A DNA stretch of 64,000 bases from Pandoraea commovens. Its GTDB lineage: Bacteria; Pseudomonadota; Gammaproteobacteria; Burkholderiales; Burkholderiaceae. Of the stretch, positions 21,805 through 30,460 are shown piece after piece. The DNA lies in contig NZ_CABPSA010000004.1 in NCBI RefSeq assembly GCF_902459615.1, positions 248,001 to 312,000 on the forward strand, in the 5' to 3' direction. The notes below the pieces were generated by a model. It made no database searches. It saw only the letters and a program-made list of their open reading frames with translations, and was not told the origin of the DNA. Each line of letters starts with the position of its first letter. Position 1 is the stretch's first letter. A program made the translations under genes and the position numbers.

Positions 21805-22713
21805 ATGACTGATGCGACCGATATGACCGATTCCCGATCTGAGTTTCTGACGGTGCGCGGCCTGCGCCACCACGTTCGCCAGTGGGGCACGCCCGGCGCG
21901 CCGAAACTGTTTGCGCTGCATGGCTGGATGGACGTGTCGGCGTCGTTCCAGTTCGTTGCGCAGACGCTCGCGCAGCGCTGGCACGTGCTCGCGCCCGACT
22001 GGCGCGGCTTTGGCCTTACCGACTGGCCCGTCGCCGACGGACGCGCTGGCAGTTATTGGTTCCCGGACTACATCGCCGATCTCGACGCGCTCGTCGATGT
22101 CTACACGGAGCCCGGCGAAGCCATCAATCTGATCGGCCACAGCATGGGCGGTAACGTGGCCTGTCTGTACGCGGGCGTGCGTCCGGCGCGGGTGCGGCGC
22201 CTCGTGAATCTCGAAGGCTTCGGCCTGCCGCCGTCGCCACCAGCTGCCGCAATCCGCCAACTGAGTCGCTGGCTGGACGATGTGCAGACGCAGCCGACGC
22301 TGCGTCCGTATGCGTCGCTCGACGACGTGGCGGCGCGCCTGCGCAAGACGAACCCGCGCCTCACGCCCGAACGGGCGGCGTGGCTTGCGCCGCGCTGGGC
22401 ACGTCAGGCGAGCGACGGTCAGTGGCATTTGCTTGCCGATGCAGCCCACAAGATGGCCAACCCGTATCCGTACCGCCTGGATGAAGCCATGGCGGTGTGG
22501 AGCAACGTGAGCGCGCCCGTCCTGCATGTCGAGGCGACGGATTCGGACGTGCTGCAACATTTCTCCGGGGCGCAGGGTAAGGAGGTTTTTCGCGAGCGAT
22601 TCGAGGTCTTTCCGAATTTGACGGAGGCGTTCGTCGACGATGCGGGGCATATGCTGCATCACGACCAGCCGGAAGTCGTCGCGCGTCTGATCGAGGATTT
22701 CTGCCGCCACTAG
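21805..22713 (+). CDS. Alpha/beta hydrolase
   Basis: Started at 21805, the product is 302 residues and begins shortly before the family-like segment EFLTVRGLRHHVRQWG. The in-frame start at 21703 adds 34 residues that look non-coding and contain a TATACT -10-like box at 21756-21761. Alpha/beta-hydrolase signatures are HGWMDVSASFQF, LAPDWRGFGLTDWP, the nucleophile elbow GHSMGG (Ser113), and a C-terminal DDAGHMLHHDQPE that holds the catalytic histidine. The DWRGFG pattern is common in epoxide-hydrolase-like and ester-cleaving members. The substrate is unknown. Confidence 0.85.
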   Translation: MTDATDMTDSRSEFLTVRGLRHHVRQWGTPGAPKLFALHGWMDVSASFQFVAQTLAQRWHVLAPDWRGFGLTDWPVADGRAGSYWFPDYIADLDALVDVYTEPGEAINLIGHSMGGNVACLYAGVRPARVRRLVNLEGFGLPPSPPAAAIRQLSRWLDDVQTQPTLRPYASLDDVAARLRKTNPRLTPERAAWLAPRWARQASDGQWHLLADAAHKMANPYPYRLDEAMAVWSNVSAPVLHVEATDSDVLQHFSGAQGKEVFRERFEVFPNLTEAFVDDAGHMLHHDQPEVVARLIEDFCRH

Positions 22714-22914
22714 GGGGGGAGCCAGCGCAGCGGGACAAGTTCGGGCAGCGCGCGGCAACTCGCGTCGCGTGCACTTGAGCGGTAGAATGAGGACGTCATT
22801 ACCACGTCATACGCCGGTGTCGGAAGGGCAATCACGGGGCGAGGGGGCTGAAGGGGCAGCAGGGCTGCCGGCGTCCCCGAAATCCCGTATCGCGCCATCG
22901 CCTGGCGGCTCATC

Positions 22915-23748
22915 ATGCTCAACGCGGATCTTCACTGTCATTCCAAGGTGTCGGACGGCACGCTAACGCCGTCCGAAGTGGCGCAGGTCGCTTTCGAGGC
23001 CGGCGTCGACCTGTGGGCGCTGACGGATCACGATGAAATCGGCGGCCAGCGCGAAGCGCGGGCGGCGGCCGAAGCGCTGGGCATGCGTTACGTGAGCGGC
23101 GTTGAAATCTCGATTACGTGGGCGAACCGCACGGTGCATATCGTCGGACTGAACATCGACCCCGACAATCCAGTGCTGATCGACGGCCTCGCGGCGACGC
23201 GCGGCGGTCGTGCCGCCCGGGCGCAACTGATGAGCGAGCAACTGGCGGCCGCTGGCATTCCCGACGCTTACGAAGGCGCGCTGCGCTTCGTCGGCAACCC
23301 GGATCTGATCTCCCGCACGCACTTCGCACGCTTTTTGGTGGAAATTGGCAAATGCGCGTCGGTCTCCGACGTTTTTGCGAAGTATCTTTCGGAGGGACGT
23401 CCGGGCTACGTGCCGCATCGATGGGCGACGCTGGAGGAGTCCGTCAGGTGGATTCGTGGTGCGGGCGGCATTGCCGTCGTTGCCCACCCCGGGCGCTATA
23501 AATTCACGCAGCTGGAATTCGGCGCGCTGTTCGATCAGTTCCGCGAACTGGGCGGCGAAGCGATTGAAGTGGTGACCGGCAGTCATACGCCGGATCAGTA
23601 CCGCGAGTATGCCGATGTCGCGCGTCAGTACGGTTTTCTGGCGTCGCGCGGCTCGGATTTCCATGGACCGACCGAGAGCCGTGCGCTGCTCGGCAAGCTG
23701 CCACCGTTGCCCGACGATCTCACCCCGGTCTGGAGCCGCTGGCAGTAA
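22915..23748 (+). CDS. PHP-domain phosphoesterase (3',5'-nucleoside bisphosphate phosphatase type)
   Basis: A 277-residue PHP-family enzyme. Metal-binding motifs are DLHCHSKVSDGT (residues 5-16), LTDHDEIGG, and later SRTHFARFL, VVAHPGRYKF and SRGSDFHGP. This set matches the YciV/TrpH group, in which characterised members remove phosphate from 3',5'-nucleoside bisphosphates and others trim RNA from the 5' end. The gene is followed after 12 bases by the YciO-family gene on the same strand, an arrangement seen in several betaproteobacteria. A TAGAAT hexamer at 22783-22788 may be its -10. Confidence 0.88.
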   Translation: MLNADLHCHSKVSDGTLTPSEVAQVAFEAGVDLWALTDHDEIGGQREARAAAEALGMRYVSGVEISITWANRTVHIVGLNIDPDNPVLIDGLAATRGGRAARAQLMSEQLAAAGIPDAYEGALRFVGNPDLISRTHFARFLVEIGKCASVSDVFAKYLSEGRPGYVPHRWATLEESVRWIRGAGGIAVVAHPGRYKFTQLEFGALFDQFRELGGEAIEVVTGSHTPDQYREYADVARQYGFLASRGSDFHGPTESRALLGKLPPLPDDLTPVWSRWQ

Positions 23749-23760
23749 CTTACCGCCAAC

Positions 23761-24387
23761 ATGTCGCAATTCTTCCAGATTCACCCGGAAAATCCTCAGC
23801 CACGTCTCATCAAGCAAGCGGCGCAGATCATCGACAAAGGCGGCATCGTCGCGTTGCCGACCGATTCTAGCTACGCGATTGCCTGTCATATCGACGACAA
23901 GCAGGCCGTCGACCGACTACGGCGTATTCGCGGGCTTGACGAGAAGCAGATGCTCTCGCTGCTCGTGCGCGATTTGTCCGAACTGGCCGAATTTGCCATC
24001 GTCGATAACCGGCAGTACCGGCTGATCAAGGCGACGACGCCGGGGCCGTACGTCTTCATTCTGGAAGCGACGAAAGAGGTGCCGCGACGCCTCTCGCACC
24101 CGTCGCGAAAGACGATCGGCCTGCGTGTGCCGGAACATGCCATCACGCTGGCGCTGCTCGAAGAACTGGGCCAGCCGCTGTTGGCCACGACGCTGATTCT
24201 GCCCGATGAAACCGAGCCGCTGAACGACCCGGAGGAAATCCGGGAGCGGCTCGAGAAGCAACTGGACCTCGTGATCGATGGCGGGGCGTGCCCCAAGGAG
24301 CCGTCGACGGTGGTCGATCTGACGGTGACGCCGCCGGAAGTGTTGCGCCGCGGACGCGGATCGCTGACACCGTTCGGCCTGTCGTGA
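23761..24387 (+). CDS. YciO/TsaC-family (Sua5-like) protein
   Basis: A 208-residue protein of the YrdC-like fold. N-terminal segments IIDKGGIVALPTDSSYAIAC and RGLDEKQMLSLLVRD, plus TPGPYVFILEAT and SRKTIGLRVPEH, match the YciO branch. TsaC/Sua5 members make threonylcarbamoyl-adenylate for the t6A modification of tRNA. YciO is a paralogue whose own activity is less certain, so the reaction should be read as family-level. It is probably co-transcribed with the preceding PHP gene. Confidence 0.9.
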   Translation: MSQFFQIHPENPQPRLIKQAAQIIDKGGIVALPTDSSYAIACHIDDKQAVDRLRRIRGLDEKQMLSLLVRDLSELAEFAIVDNRQYRLIKATTPGPYVFILEATKEVPRRLSHPSRKTIGLRVPEHAITLALLEELGQPLLATTLILPDETEPLNDPEEIRERLEKQLDLVIDGGACPKEPSTVVDLTVTPPEVLRRGRGSLTPFGLS

Positions 24388-24469
24388 TGACCTGGATGTG
24401 CCGTGCCTGCCCGCTGTGGCCCCAAAATCTTTGTAAGGGTAGGTAATACTGGCGTGCAGGTCTGCTTGT

Positions 24470-24475
24470 TACAAT
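24470..24475 (+). promoter_or_regulatory. Candidate -10 element of the M50 peptidase gene
   Basis: TACAAT ends 8 bases before the ATG at 24484. If used, transcription would start at or within a few bases of the initiation codon and give a leaderless mRNA. No strong -35 hexamer is visible. Confidence 0.3.
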
Positions 24476-24483
24476 AGTCGGCT

Positions 24484-25149
24484 ATGAATGCAGACCTGAT
24501 CCAGACCATTGCGGTCTACGCGCTCCCCGTCCTCTTCGCGATTACGTTGCATGAGGCTGCGCACGGCTATGTCGCCAAGCATTTCGGCGACCCCACAGCA
24601 TTTCTGATGGGGCGCGTCACACTCAATCCCCTCAAGCACATCGACCCGATCGGCACGATCCTCGTGCCGCTGGCGCTTTATTTCATGACGAGCGGGGCGT
24701 TCCTGTTCGGATACGCCAAGCCGGTGCCGGTCGCGTTCGGCAGCTTGCGCAATCCGCGCATCGATACGATCTGGGTGGCGCTGGCCGGTCCGCTGTGCAA
24801 CTTTGCCCAGGCGATTCTCTGGGCCCTGGTCACCGTCGGGCTTCAGATCGCGGAGGTTCGCGAACCGTTCTTCCTGATGATGGCGCAGGCCGGTCTCGTG
24901 GTGAACCTCGTGATGTGCATGTTCAACCTGTTTCCGGTGCCGCCGCTCGACGGCGGACGCGTGCTGGTATCGCTGCTGCCTGCGCGTGCGGCCTATACGC
25001 TCTCACGTATCGAGCCTTACGGCTTTTTCATTGTGATGGCGCTGGTTGTCAGTGGTGTGCTCGGCCGTGTCTGGCTGTGGCCGCTGATTCAGTGGGGGCG
25101 TGACGTGATCGTGTGGATGCTCACGCCGCTGCTGTCGCTGGCTTCCTGA
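24484..25149 (+). CDS. Site-2 protease family (M50) membrane peptidase
   Basis: A 221-residue integral membrane zinc metalloprotease. The active-site HEAAH lies at residues 23-27 in the first membrane segment, and a late metal-ligand motif FPVPPLDGGRVL lies near residue 160. Four to five further hydrophobic segments fit the small PDZ-less S2P group (Rv-type and YwhC-like). Such proteins cut membrane-bound substrates, but no target is evident. The trpS gene follows after 26 bases, so the two are likely one transcript. Confidence 0.9.
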   Translation: MNADLIQTIAVYALPVLFAITLHEAAHGYVAKHFGDPTAFLMGRVTLNPLKHIDPIGTILVPLALYFMTSGAFLFGYAKPVPVAFGSLRNPRIDTIWVALAGPLCNFAQAILWALVTVGLQIAEVREPFFLMMAQAGLVVNLVMCMFNLFPVPPLDGGRVLVSLLPARAAYTLSRIEPYGFFIVMALVVSGVLGRVWLWPLIQWGRDVIVWMLTPLLSLAS

Positions 25150-25175
25150 AGTTTTTGCAGACCTATAACTAGACC

Positions 25176-26378
25176 ATGTACCCCGAACGCGTTTTCTCCG
25201 GCATGCGACCGACCGGTCGTCTGCACCTCGGCCACTATCACGGCGTGCTCAAGAACTGGATTCAGCTCCAGTCGGAGTATCCGTGCTACTTCTGCGTCGT
25301 CGACTGGCATGCGCTCACCACGCACTATGAGACGCCCGACGTCATCGAACAGAACGTATGGGACGTACTGATCGACTGGCTGGCCGCAGGGATCGATCCG
25401 AATCAGGCCACGCTCTTCATCCAGAGCAAGGTGCCCGAGCACGCCGAACTGGCGCTGCTCATCGGCATGAGCACGCCGCTGGGCTGGCTCGAACGCGTGC
25501 CGACGTACAAGGAGCAGATCGAGAAGCTCAAGGAAAAGGACCTGTCGACATACGGCTTCCTCGGCTATCCGGTGCTCATGGCGGCGGACATTCTCCTGTA
25601 TCGCGCGCTGCATGTGCCGGTGGGCGAAGATCAGGTGCCGCACGTGGAAATGACCCGCGAGATCGCGCGGCGCTTTAACTATCTGTACGGTCGTGAAGCA
25701 GGTTTCGAAGAGAAGGCGCTGGCGGCCGCCCGCAAGCTTGGCGGCAAGCGCTCGAAGCTCTATCTCGAATTGCGCAATGCCTATCAGGAGAAGGGCGACG
25801 ACGAGGCGCTCGAACAGGCGCGCGCCATGCTGTCCGAATCGCAGTCGTTGTCGATGGGCGATCGTGAGCGTCTTTTCGGTTACCTCGAAGGCGCACGCAA
25901 GCTGATCCTGGTGGAGCCGCAAGCATTGTTGACGCCGGCGTCGCGCATGCCGGGGCTCGACGGTCAGAAGATGTCGAAGTCCTATAACAACACCATCGGC
26001 TTGCGCGAGGACGCGGAATCGATCACCAAGAAAGTGCGCACGATGCCGACGGACCCTGCGCGCGTGCGCCGCACCGATCCGGGCGATCCCGATAAGTGCC
26101 CGGTGTGGCAGTTGCATCAGGTCTATAGCGACGACGACACGCGCGAGTGGGTTCAGAAGGGCTGCCGCAGTGCGGGCATCGGTTGCATCGAATGCAAGCA
26201 GCCGGTCATCGAAGGCATCCTGCGTGAACAGCAGCCGATGCTTGAACGCGCGCAGAAGTACATGGACGATCCGTCGCTGCTGCGCGCCATCGTGGCCGAT
26301 GGCTGCGAGAAAGCCCGCAAGTCGGCGCAGGAAATCATGCGTGACGTGCGTGAAGCCATGGGGCTTCAGTATTCATGA
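25176..26378 (+). CDS. trpS: Tryptophanyl-tRNA synthetase
   Basis: The class I enzyme that charges tRNA-Trp. The HIGH-type motif is HLGHYHG (residues 17-23) and the KMSKS motif is intact at residues 265-269. At 400 residues it is the longer betaproteobacterial form, with an insert of about 60 residues between GREAGFEEKALAAARKLGG and the KMSKS region. Its stop overlaps the next ATG by four bases (26375-26378), which implies coupled translation of the methyltransferase gene. Confidence 0.97.
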   Translation: MYPERVFSGMRPTGRLHLGHYHGVLKNWIQLQSEYPCYFCVVDWHALTTHYETPDVIEQNVWDVLIDWLAAGIDPNQATLFIQSKVPEHAELALLIGMSTPLGWLERVPTYKEQIEKLKEKDLSTYGFLGYPVLMAADILLYRALHVPVGEDQVPHVEMTREIARRFNYLYGREAGFEEKALAAARKLGGKRSKLYLELRNAYQEKGDDEALEQARAMLSESQSLSMGDRERLFGYLEGARKLILVEPQALLTPASRMPGLDGQKMSKSYNNTIGLREDAESITKKVRTMPTDPARVRRTDPGDPDKCPVWQLHQVYSDDDTREWVQKGCRSAGIGCIECKQPVIEGILREQQPMLERAQKYMDDPSLLRAIVADGCEKARKSAQEIMRDVREAMGLQYS

Positions 26379-26986
26379 CGGCTGACGTCGTGGCTGCTGC
26401 CGTCTCAACCGGTGCCGCGCACGGTGTCGGCGCACCGTCTGCGTGGCTGGTGCGCTGGGCGCATCTCATCGCGCCGGGCGCACATGTGCTCGATCTCGCT
26501 TGCGGGCACGGACGTCACACCCGCTGGCTTGCTGGGCGGGGTGTGCATGTGACGGCCGTCGATCGCGACGAAGCGGCGCTTGCCACGATGGCAACGCTCG
26601 CGAACGTGACGACGCTCAGCGCCGATTTGGAAGGTGCGCCGTGGCCGCTGGCTGCGCACGCGCCGTTCGACGCCGTCATCGTCACAAACTATCTGCATCG
26701 TCCGTTGCTTGCGCAGATCGCCGCGAGCGTAGCGCCGGGCGGCGTGCTGATTTACGAAACCTTTGCCCAAGGAAACGAAAGGTACGGGAAACCGTCCAAT
26801 CCGCTGTTTCTGCTGGCGCCGGGCGAGTTGCTCGACGTTGCGCATGCGGCGGGCCTGCGTGTCGCGGCTTACGAGGATGTCACGCTGCCTGCACCGCGTG
26901 CGGCGTGTGTGCAGCGTCTGTGTGCAACACGTGCCGTCCCCGGGGAAAACCCCGGCATCGCCGCCCTGTACGAGGCGACAGCGTAA
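26375..26986 (+). CDS. Class I SAM-dependent methyltransferase
   Basis: A 203-residue Rossmann-fold methyltransferase. The AdoMet-binding motif I is VLDLACGHGRHT (residues 38-49), followed by VTAVDRDEAAL and an APFDAVIVTNYLHRPLL segment typical of the TehB-like group. The substrate is unknown. The gene overlaps trpS and is followed 42 bases later by dapA, which has its own -10-like sequence. The product is cytoplasmic. Confidence 0.85.
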   Translation: MTADVVAAAVSTGAAHGVGAPSAWLVRWAHLIAPGAHVLDLACGHGRHTRWLAGRGVHVTAVDRDEAALATMATLANVTTLSADLEGAPWPLAAHAPFDAVIVTNYLHRPLLAQIAASVAPGGVLIYETFAQGNERYGKPSNPLFLLAPGELLDVAHAAGLRVAAYEDVTLPAPRAACVQRLCATRAVPGENPGIAALYEATA

Positions 26987-26991
26987 TCCGC

Positions 26992-26997
26992 TACAAT
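26992..26997 (+). promoter_or_regulatory. Candidate -10 element of dapA
   Basis: TACAAT lies 31 bases before the dapA ATG. A matching -35 is not clear, so this is tentative. Confidence 0.3.
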
Positions 26998-27028
26998 CCA
27001 CCCTTATCGCTGAATTGTTCGATCAACC

Positions 27029-27946
27029 ATGACTACCCAAACTCCGATTCAAGGCAGTATCGTCGCGATTGTCACCCCGATGGCAGAGGACGGCAGCCTT
27101 GACCGTGAAGCACTGCGTAACCTGATCAACTGGCACGTCGACGAAGGCACGGACGGTATCGTGATCGTCGGCACGTCGGGCGAGTCCCCGACGGTGAACG
27201 TGGAAGAGCACTGCGAGCTTATCGAGATCGCCGTCCAGCAAACCGCGGAAGCTGGCCAGTCGCGTGGGCGCAAGGTGCCCGTGATCGCCGGCACCGGCGG
27301 CAATTCGACGGCCGAAGCTATCGAGCTGACCCGGCATGCCAAGAAGGTCGGTGCGGATGCGTCGCTGCAAGTCGTGCCGTACTACAACAAGCCCACGCAG
27401 GAAGGCCAGTACCAGCACTTCCGCGCCATTGCCGAAGCCGTTGAGCTTCCGGTCATCCTCTATAATGTGCCCGGCCGTACCGTGGCAGACGCCAGCAACG
27501 ATACGCTGCTGCGTCTGGCGCAAGTGCCTGGCATCGTTGGCGTGAAAGACGCCACGGGCAACCTGGATCGCGGCATCGACCTGATCCGGCGCGCTCCGAA
27601 GAGCTTCGCCGTGTACAGCGGCGACGACCTGACGGCTGTTGCGCTCATGCTCATGGGCGGTCAGGGTAATATCTCGGTCACCGCCAACGTGGCACCGCGT
27701 GCGATGCACGATCTGTGCGTGGCTGCGCTGGCTGGCGACGTGACCAAGGCACGTGAATTGCAATTCAAGCTGTTCGAACTGCATCGTGCCATGTTCGTCG
27801 AAGCCAATCCGATCCCCGTGAAGTGGGCGCTGCAAAAGATGGGCATGATCGCGTCGGGCATCCGCCTGCCGCTCACGCCGCTTGCGCAGCCGTATCAGGA
27901 CACGGTGCTCGAAGCCCTCAAGTCGGCCAACATCGCCGTTGTCTAA
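27029..27946 (+). CDS. dapA: 4-hydroxy-tetrahydrodipicolinate synthase
   Basis: DapA condenses pyruvate with aspartate semialdehyde, the first committed step to diaminopimelate and lysine, which feeds peptidoglycan. The 305-residue TIM barrel has the Schiff-base lysine in GVKDATGN (Lys173) and the catalytic tyrosine in YNVPGRT (Tyr145). [10 protein letters not shown], the substrate-loop signature, is present. It is followed by bamC on the same strand 51 bases after its stop, a linkage found in many proteobacteria. Confidence 0.97.
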   Translation: MTTQTPIQGSIVAIVTPMAEDGSLDREALRNLINWHVDEGTDGIVIVGTSGESPTVNVEEHCELIEIAVQQTAEAGQSRGRKVPVIAGTGGNSTAEAIELTRHAKKVGADASLQVVPYYNKPTQEGQYQHFRAIAEAVELPVILYNVPGRTVADASNDTLLRLAQVPGIVGVKDATGNLDRGIDLIRRAPKSFAVYSGDDLTAVALMLMGGQGNISVTANVAPRAMHDLCVAALAGDVTKARELQFKLFELHRAMFVEANPIPVKWALQKMGMIASGIRLPLTPLAQPYQDTVLEALKSANIAVV

Positions 27947-27997
27947 GCTGTCGTTCAGGCACCCGGGTTCGATTGCCCACCCATTTTTTTGCGACTC

Positions 27998-29140
27998 ATG
28001 AAACGAATCGTCAGTAATTCCGTAGCTCGTCCCGTGCTGGCATGGGCCGCTATTGCCTCGTTGGCCCTCGTCGCCGGATGCAGCTCGCTGTCGAGCGCCT
28101 TGTCTTCCGACAAGGTCGACTACAAGAGCTCGAAGACCGGCCCCTCGCTCGACGTCCCGCCGGATCTGACGAACGTTCAGGCCGCTGACCGCAAGTACGT
28201 GTCGCCGGGCGGCACCGCCACGCTGTCGACCTACGAGACGCAGCAGAAGGTCGTTGCCGCCAATCCGACGGATACGGTGCTGCCGGAGGTGCCGGGCATG
28301 AAGGTCGTTCGCGACGGCAACGAGCGTTGGCTCGTGATTCAGAAGCCGGCCGGTGAACTGTGGCCGACGCTGCGCGAGTTCTGGCAGGAAAACGGCTTCG
28401 TGTTGACGATCGACTCGTCCGACACCGGTGTGATGGAAACCGACTGGGCCGAGAACCGCGCCAAGCTGAATCAGGACATCATCCGCGATCTGCTGGGCAA
28501 GGTGCTCGACGGTCTGTATTCGACCGGCGAACGCGATCGTTTCCGTACCCGCGTCGAACGTGATCCGAACGGCGGCACGGACATCTACATCACGCATCGT
28601 CGCATGGTGGAAGTGTTCACGAACTCGCAGAAGGACACGACCAAGTGGGAGCCGGCGCCGAACGATCCGGGTCTCGAAGCCATCATGCTCACGAAGCTGA
28701 TGCAGCGCTTCGGCGCGCAGGCCGATCAGGCCAAGGCGCAAGTCGAAAGCGCGAAGGCGGGCGGACCGACCAGCCAGGTCGTGAAGACGGCTGATGCTTC
28801 GTACCTCGACATCAACGAGCCGTTCGACCGTGCATGGCGTCGTGTGGGCGTGGCGCTCGACCGCGGTAACTTCACCGTGGACGACCGTGACCGCGCGAAG
28901 GGTCTGTACTTTGTGAGCTATGTCGATCCGGCATCGCTGGCGAAGGACAACGGTTTCTTCTACAGCCTGTTCCATGCGAAGGAAGTGCAGGATCAGAAGA
29001 AGGCCAAGAAGTACAGCGTGAACGTGCAGGGTCGCGGCGATAGCCAGACTCGCGTGCAGGTGCTCGACGACAAGGGTAACGTCGACAACTCGCAGATCGC
29101 TCAGACGATCATCAGCGTGATCGGCAACCAGCTCCGTTAA
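27998..29140 (+). CDS. bamC: Outer membrane assembly lipoprotein BamC
   Basis: An NlpB/DapX family lipoprotein of the BAM complex, which folds beta-barrels into the outer membrane. The ATG at 27998 gives 380 residues; a TTG nine bases upstream is possible. The lipobox is LALVAGC with Cys28. An unstructured lasso follows (SLDVPPDLTN, about residues 46-55), then two helix-grip domains, the first around VIQKPAGELWPTLREFW and the second around LDINEPFDRAWRRVG. Position after dapA matches the E. coli dapA-bamC pair. Confidence 0.93.
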   Translation: MKRIVSNSVARPVLAWAAIASLALVAGCSSLSSALSSDKVDYKSSKTGPSLDVPPDLTNVQAADRKYVSPGGTATLSTYETQQKVVAANPTDTVLPEVPGMKVVRDGNERWLVIQKPAGELWPTLREFWQENGFVLTIDSSDTGVMETDWAENRAKLNQDIIRDLLGKVLDGLYSTGERDRFRTRVERDPNGGTDIYITHRRMVEVFTNSQKDTTKWEPAPNDPGLEAIMLTKLMQRFGAQADQAKAQVESAKAGGPTSQVVKTADASYLDINEPFDRAWRRVGVALDRGNFTVDDRDRAKGLYFVSYVDPASLAKDNGFFYSLFHAKEVQDQKKAKKYSVNVQGRGDSQTRVQVLDDKGNVDNSQIAQTIISVIGNQLR

Positions 29141-29148
29141 GGCGGGGT

Positions 29149-29940
29149 GTGCGGTTCGCCAGTCTAGGCAGTGGCAGCGAAGGCAATGCCCTGCTGGTGG
29201 AGGCGTCGGAAGGCGCCTCCACGACACGCATTCTCCTCGATTGCGGTTTCTCGATGCGAGAGGTCGAGCGTCGCCTCACGGCACGCTCGATAGACGTGGC
29301 GTCGCTCGACGCCATCGTCATCACGCATGAACACGCCGACCACATCGGCAGTGCACTTTCCCTCACTCGCAAGTATCGAATCCCGCTCATCATGAGCTGG
29401 GGAACGGGGCAGGCCGTCAAGGTCGCCACGACACTCTCTGTCGAGGACAGCCATGCGCTCGTGCGGTGGTGTCGTTCCGACGAGCGGCTGACGGTGGGTG
29501 GCCTGGAGCTGCATCCCTACACCGTGCCCCACGACGCGCGTGAGCCTCTGCAATTCGTGTTTTCCGATGGTGCTCGCCGCTTGGGTGTGCTGACCGATGC
29601 CGGGTGTCCGACGGCGCACGTCATCGCTACGCTGGGTGGTTGCGACGCGTTGGTGCTCGAATGCAATCACGATCGCGAGATGCTGGCCAACAGCAAGTAT
29701 CCCCCGTCGCTCAAGGCGCGCATTGGCGGCACCTATGGCCATCTGGCGAACGACGCTGCTGCGGAGATTCTCGGGGCAATCGACCGGGCAAAACTTCAGC
29801 GTGTGGTCTGTGCGCATTTGAGCGAGCAGAACAATACGCCTGAGCTGGCGATGGCCGCGATGACGGGTGTCATCGGCGCGGAGGCGACAGAGATCCTGGT
29901 GGCGACTCAGGTGGGCGGATTCGACTGGCTGACGTGCTAG
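29149..29940 (+). CDS. MBL-fold metallohydrolase (YycJ/WalJ-like)
   Basis: A 263-residue soluble metallo-beta-lactamase-fold protein started at the GTG at 29149. Its AAGG ribosome site overlaps the bamC stop region. The metal motif is THEHADH (His60, His62, Asp64, His65), with later ligands near TVPHDAR and VLTDAGCPT. The N-terminal RFASLGSGSEGNALLVE and the CNHDREML segment are typical of YycJ/WalJ-like proteins, some of which have DNA exonuclease activity. The substrate here is not established. It ends 27 bases before a strong terminator. Confidence 0.88.
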   Translation: MRFASLGSGSEGNALLVEASEGASTTRILLDCGFSMREVERRLTARSIDVASLDAIVITHEHADHIGSALSLTRKYRIPLIMSWGTGQAVKVATTLSVEDSHALVRWCRSDERLTVGGLELHPYTVPHDAREPLQFVFSDGARRLGVLTDAGCPTAHVIATLGGCDALVLECNHDREMLANSKYPPSLKARIGGTYGHLANDAAAEILGAIDRAKLQRVVCAHLSEQNNTPELAMAAMTGVIGAEATEILVATQVGGFDWLTC

Positions 29941-29965
29941 CGAAGCGTGCGAAGTGTGCAGACGT

Positions 29966-29996
29966 AAAAAAGCCGGTCAGAAGACCGGCTTTTTTT
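29966..29996. terminator. Bidirectional terminator after the MBL gene
   Basis: An 8-bp stem AGCCGGTC with GACCGGCT closes a 4-base loop. A-residues precede it and six T residues follow, so it can serve the MBL gene and the convergent lipoprotein gene. Confidence 0.9.
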
Positions 29997-30023
29997 GCTC
30001 AACTGCCTTGCGGCAGCGAGAGC

Positions 30024-30281
30024 TTACTTGCTGGCAGCAGCGTCAGCAGCCGAAGCAACGGCGTCAGCAGCAGCACCAGCAGCCGAAGCGGCCGTGTCAG
30101 CAGCAGCACCAGCAGCCGAAGCAGCCGAATCAGCAGCAGCGCCAGCAGCCGAAGCGGCGTCCGAAGCAGCCGTAGCAGCCGAAGCGGCAGCGTCAGCAGC
30201 CGGAGCAGCGGCTTCTTCCTTCTTGCCGCAGGCGGTCAGGGCGATAGCCAACAACGAAGCGACGAGGAGAGACTTCTTCAT
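30024..30281 (-). CDS. Alanine-rich repeat lipoprotein
   Basis: An 85-residue precursor started at the ATG at 30279-30281, which has an AGGA ribosome site 8 bases upstream; a GTG six bases earlier is also in frame. The lipobox is ALTAC with Cys18, so the mature lipoprotein starts CGKKEEAAAPAAD. The rest is almost only Ala, Ser, Gly, Asp and Thr in 11-residue units (AASAAGAAAD plus one variable residue), which predicts one long amphipathic helix of hendecad type. It may act as a helical spacer in the envelope, as Lpp does, but this is inference. Such proteins are annotated as hypothetical lipoproteins in relatives. Confidence 0.78.
   Translation of the reverse strand: MKKSLLVASLLAIALTACGKKEEAAAPAADAAASAATAASDAASAAGAAADSAASAAGAAADTAASAAGAAADAVASAADAAASK
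30061..30159 (-). repeat. Three tandem 33-bp repeats in the lipoprotein gene
   Basis: Copies at 30061-30093, 30094-30126 and 30127-30159 differ at only a few positions, and a fourth degenerate copy follows. Each codes one 11-residue helix unit, so length variation by slippage keeps the frame. Confidence 0.9.
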
Positions 30282-30460
30282 GATCACGTCCTTTTATGGT
30301 AGAAGACAAGCGAATTGAATATTAGTTACGGTAATACGCTCTTGCCAGCGCAAAGCCGATTGCGAGACATTGGCAATTGAGGATTACCCTTGGTCATGCA
30401 AGCTGCTTGGCGAGAAATTATATTGGGTTTTCCCCAAGGCGTCACGTCAATCTCGCGGAT

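Noticed and set aside
30061-30159. Possible CRISPR-like array
   Set aside because: The 33-bp units are contiguous with no spacers, and they are in frame within a lipoprotein gene.
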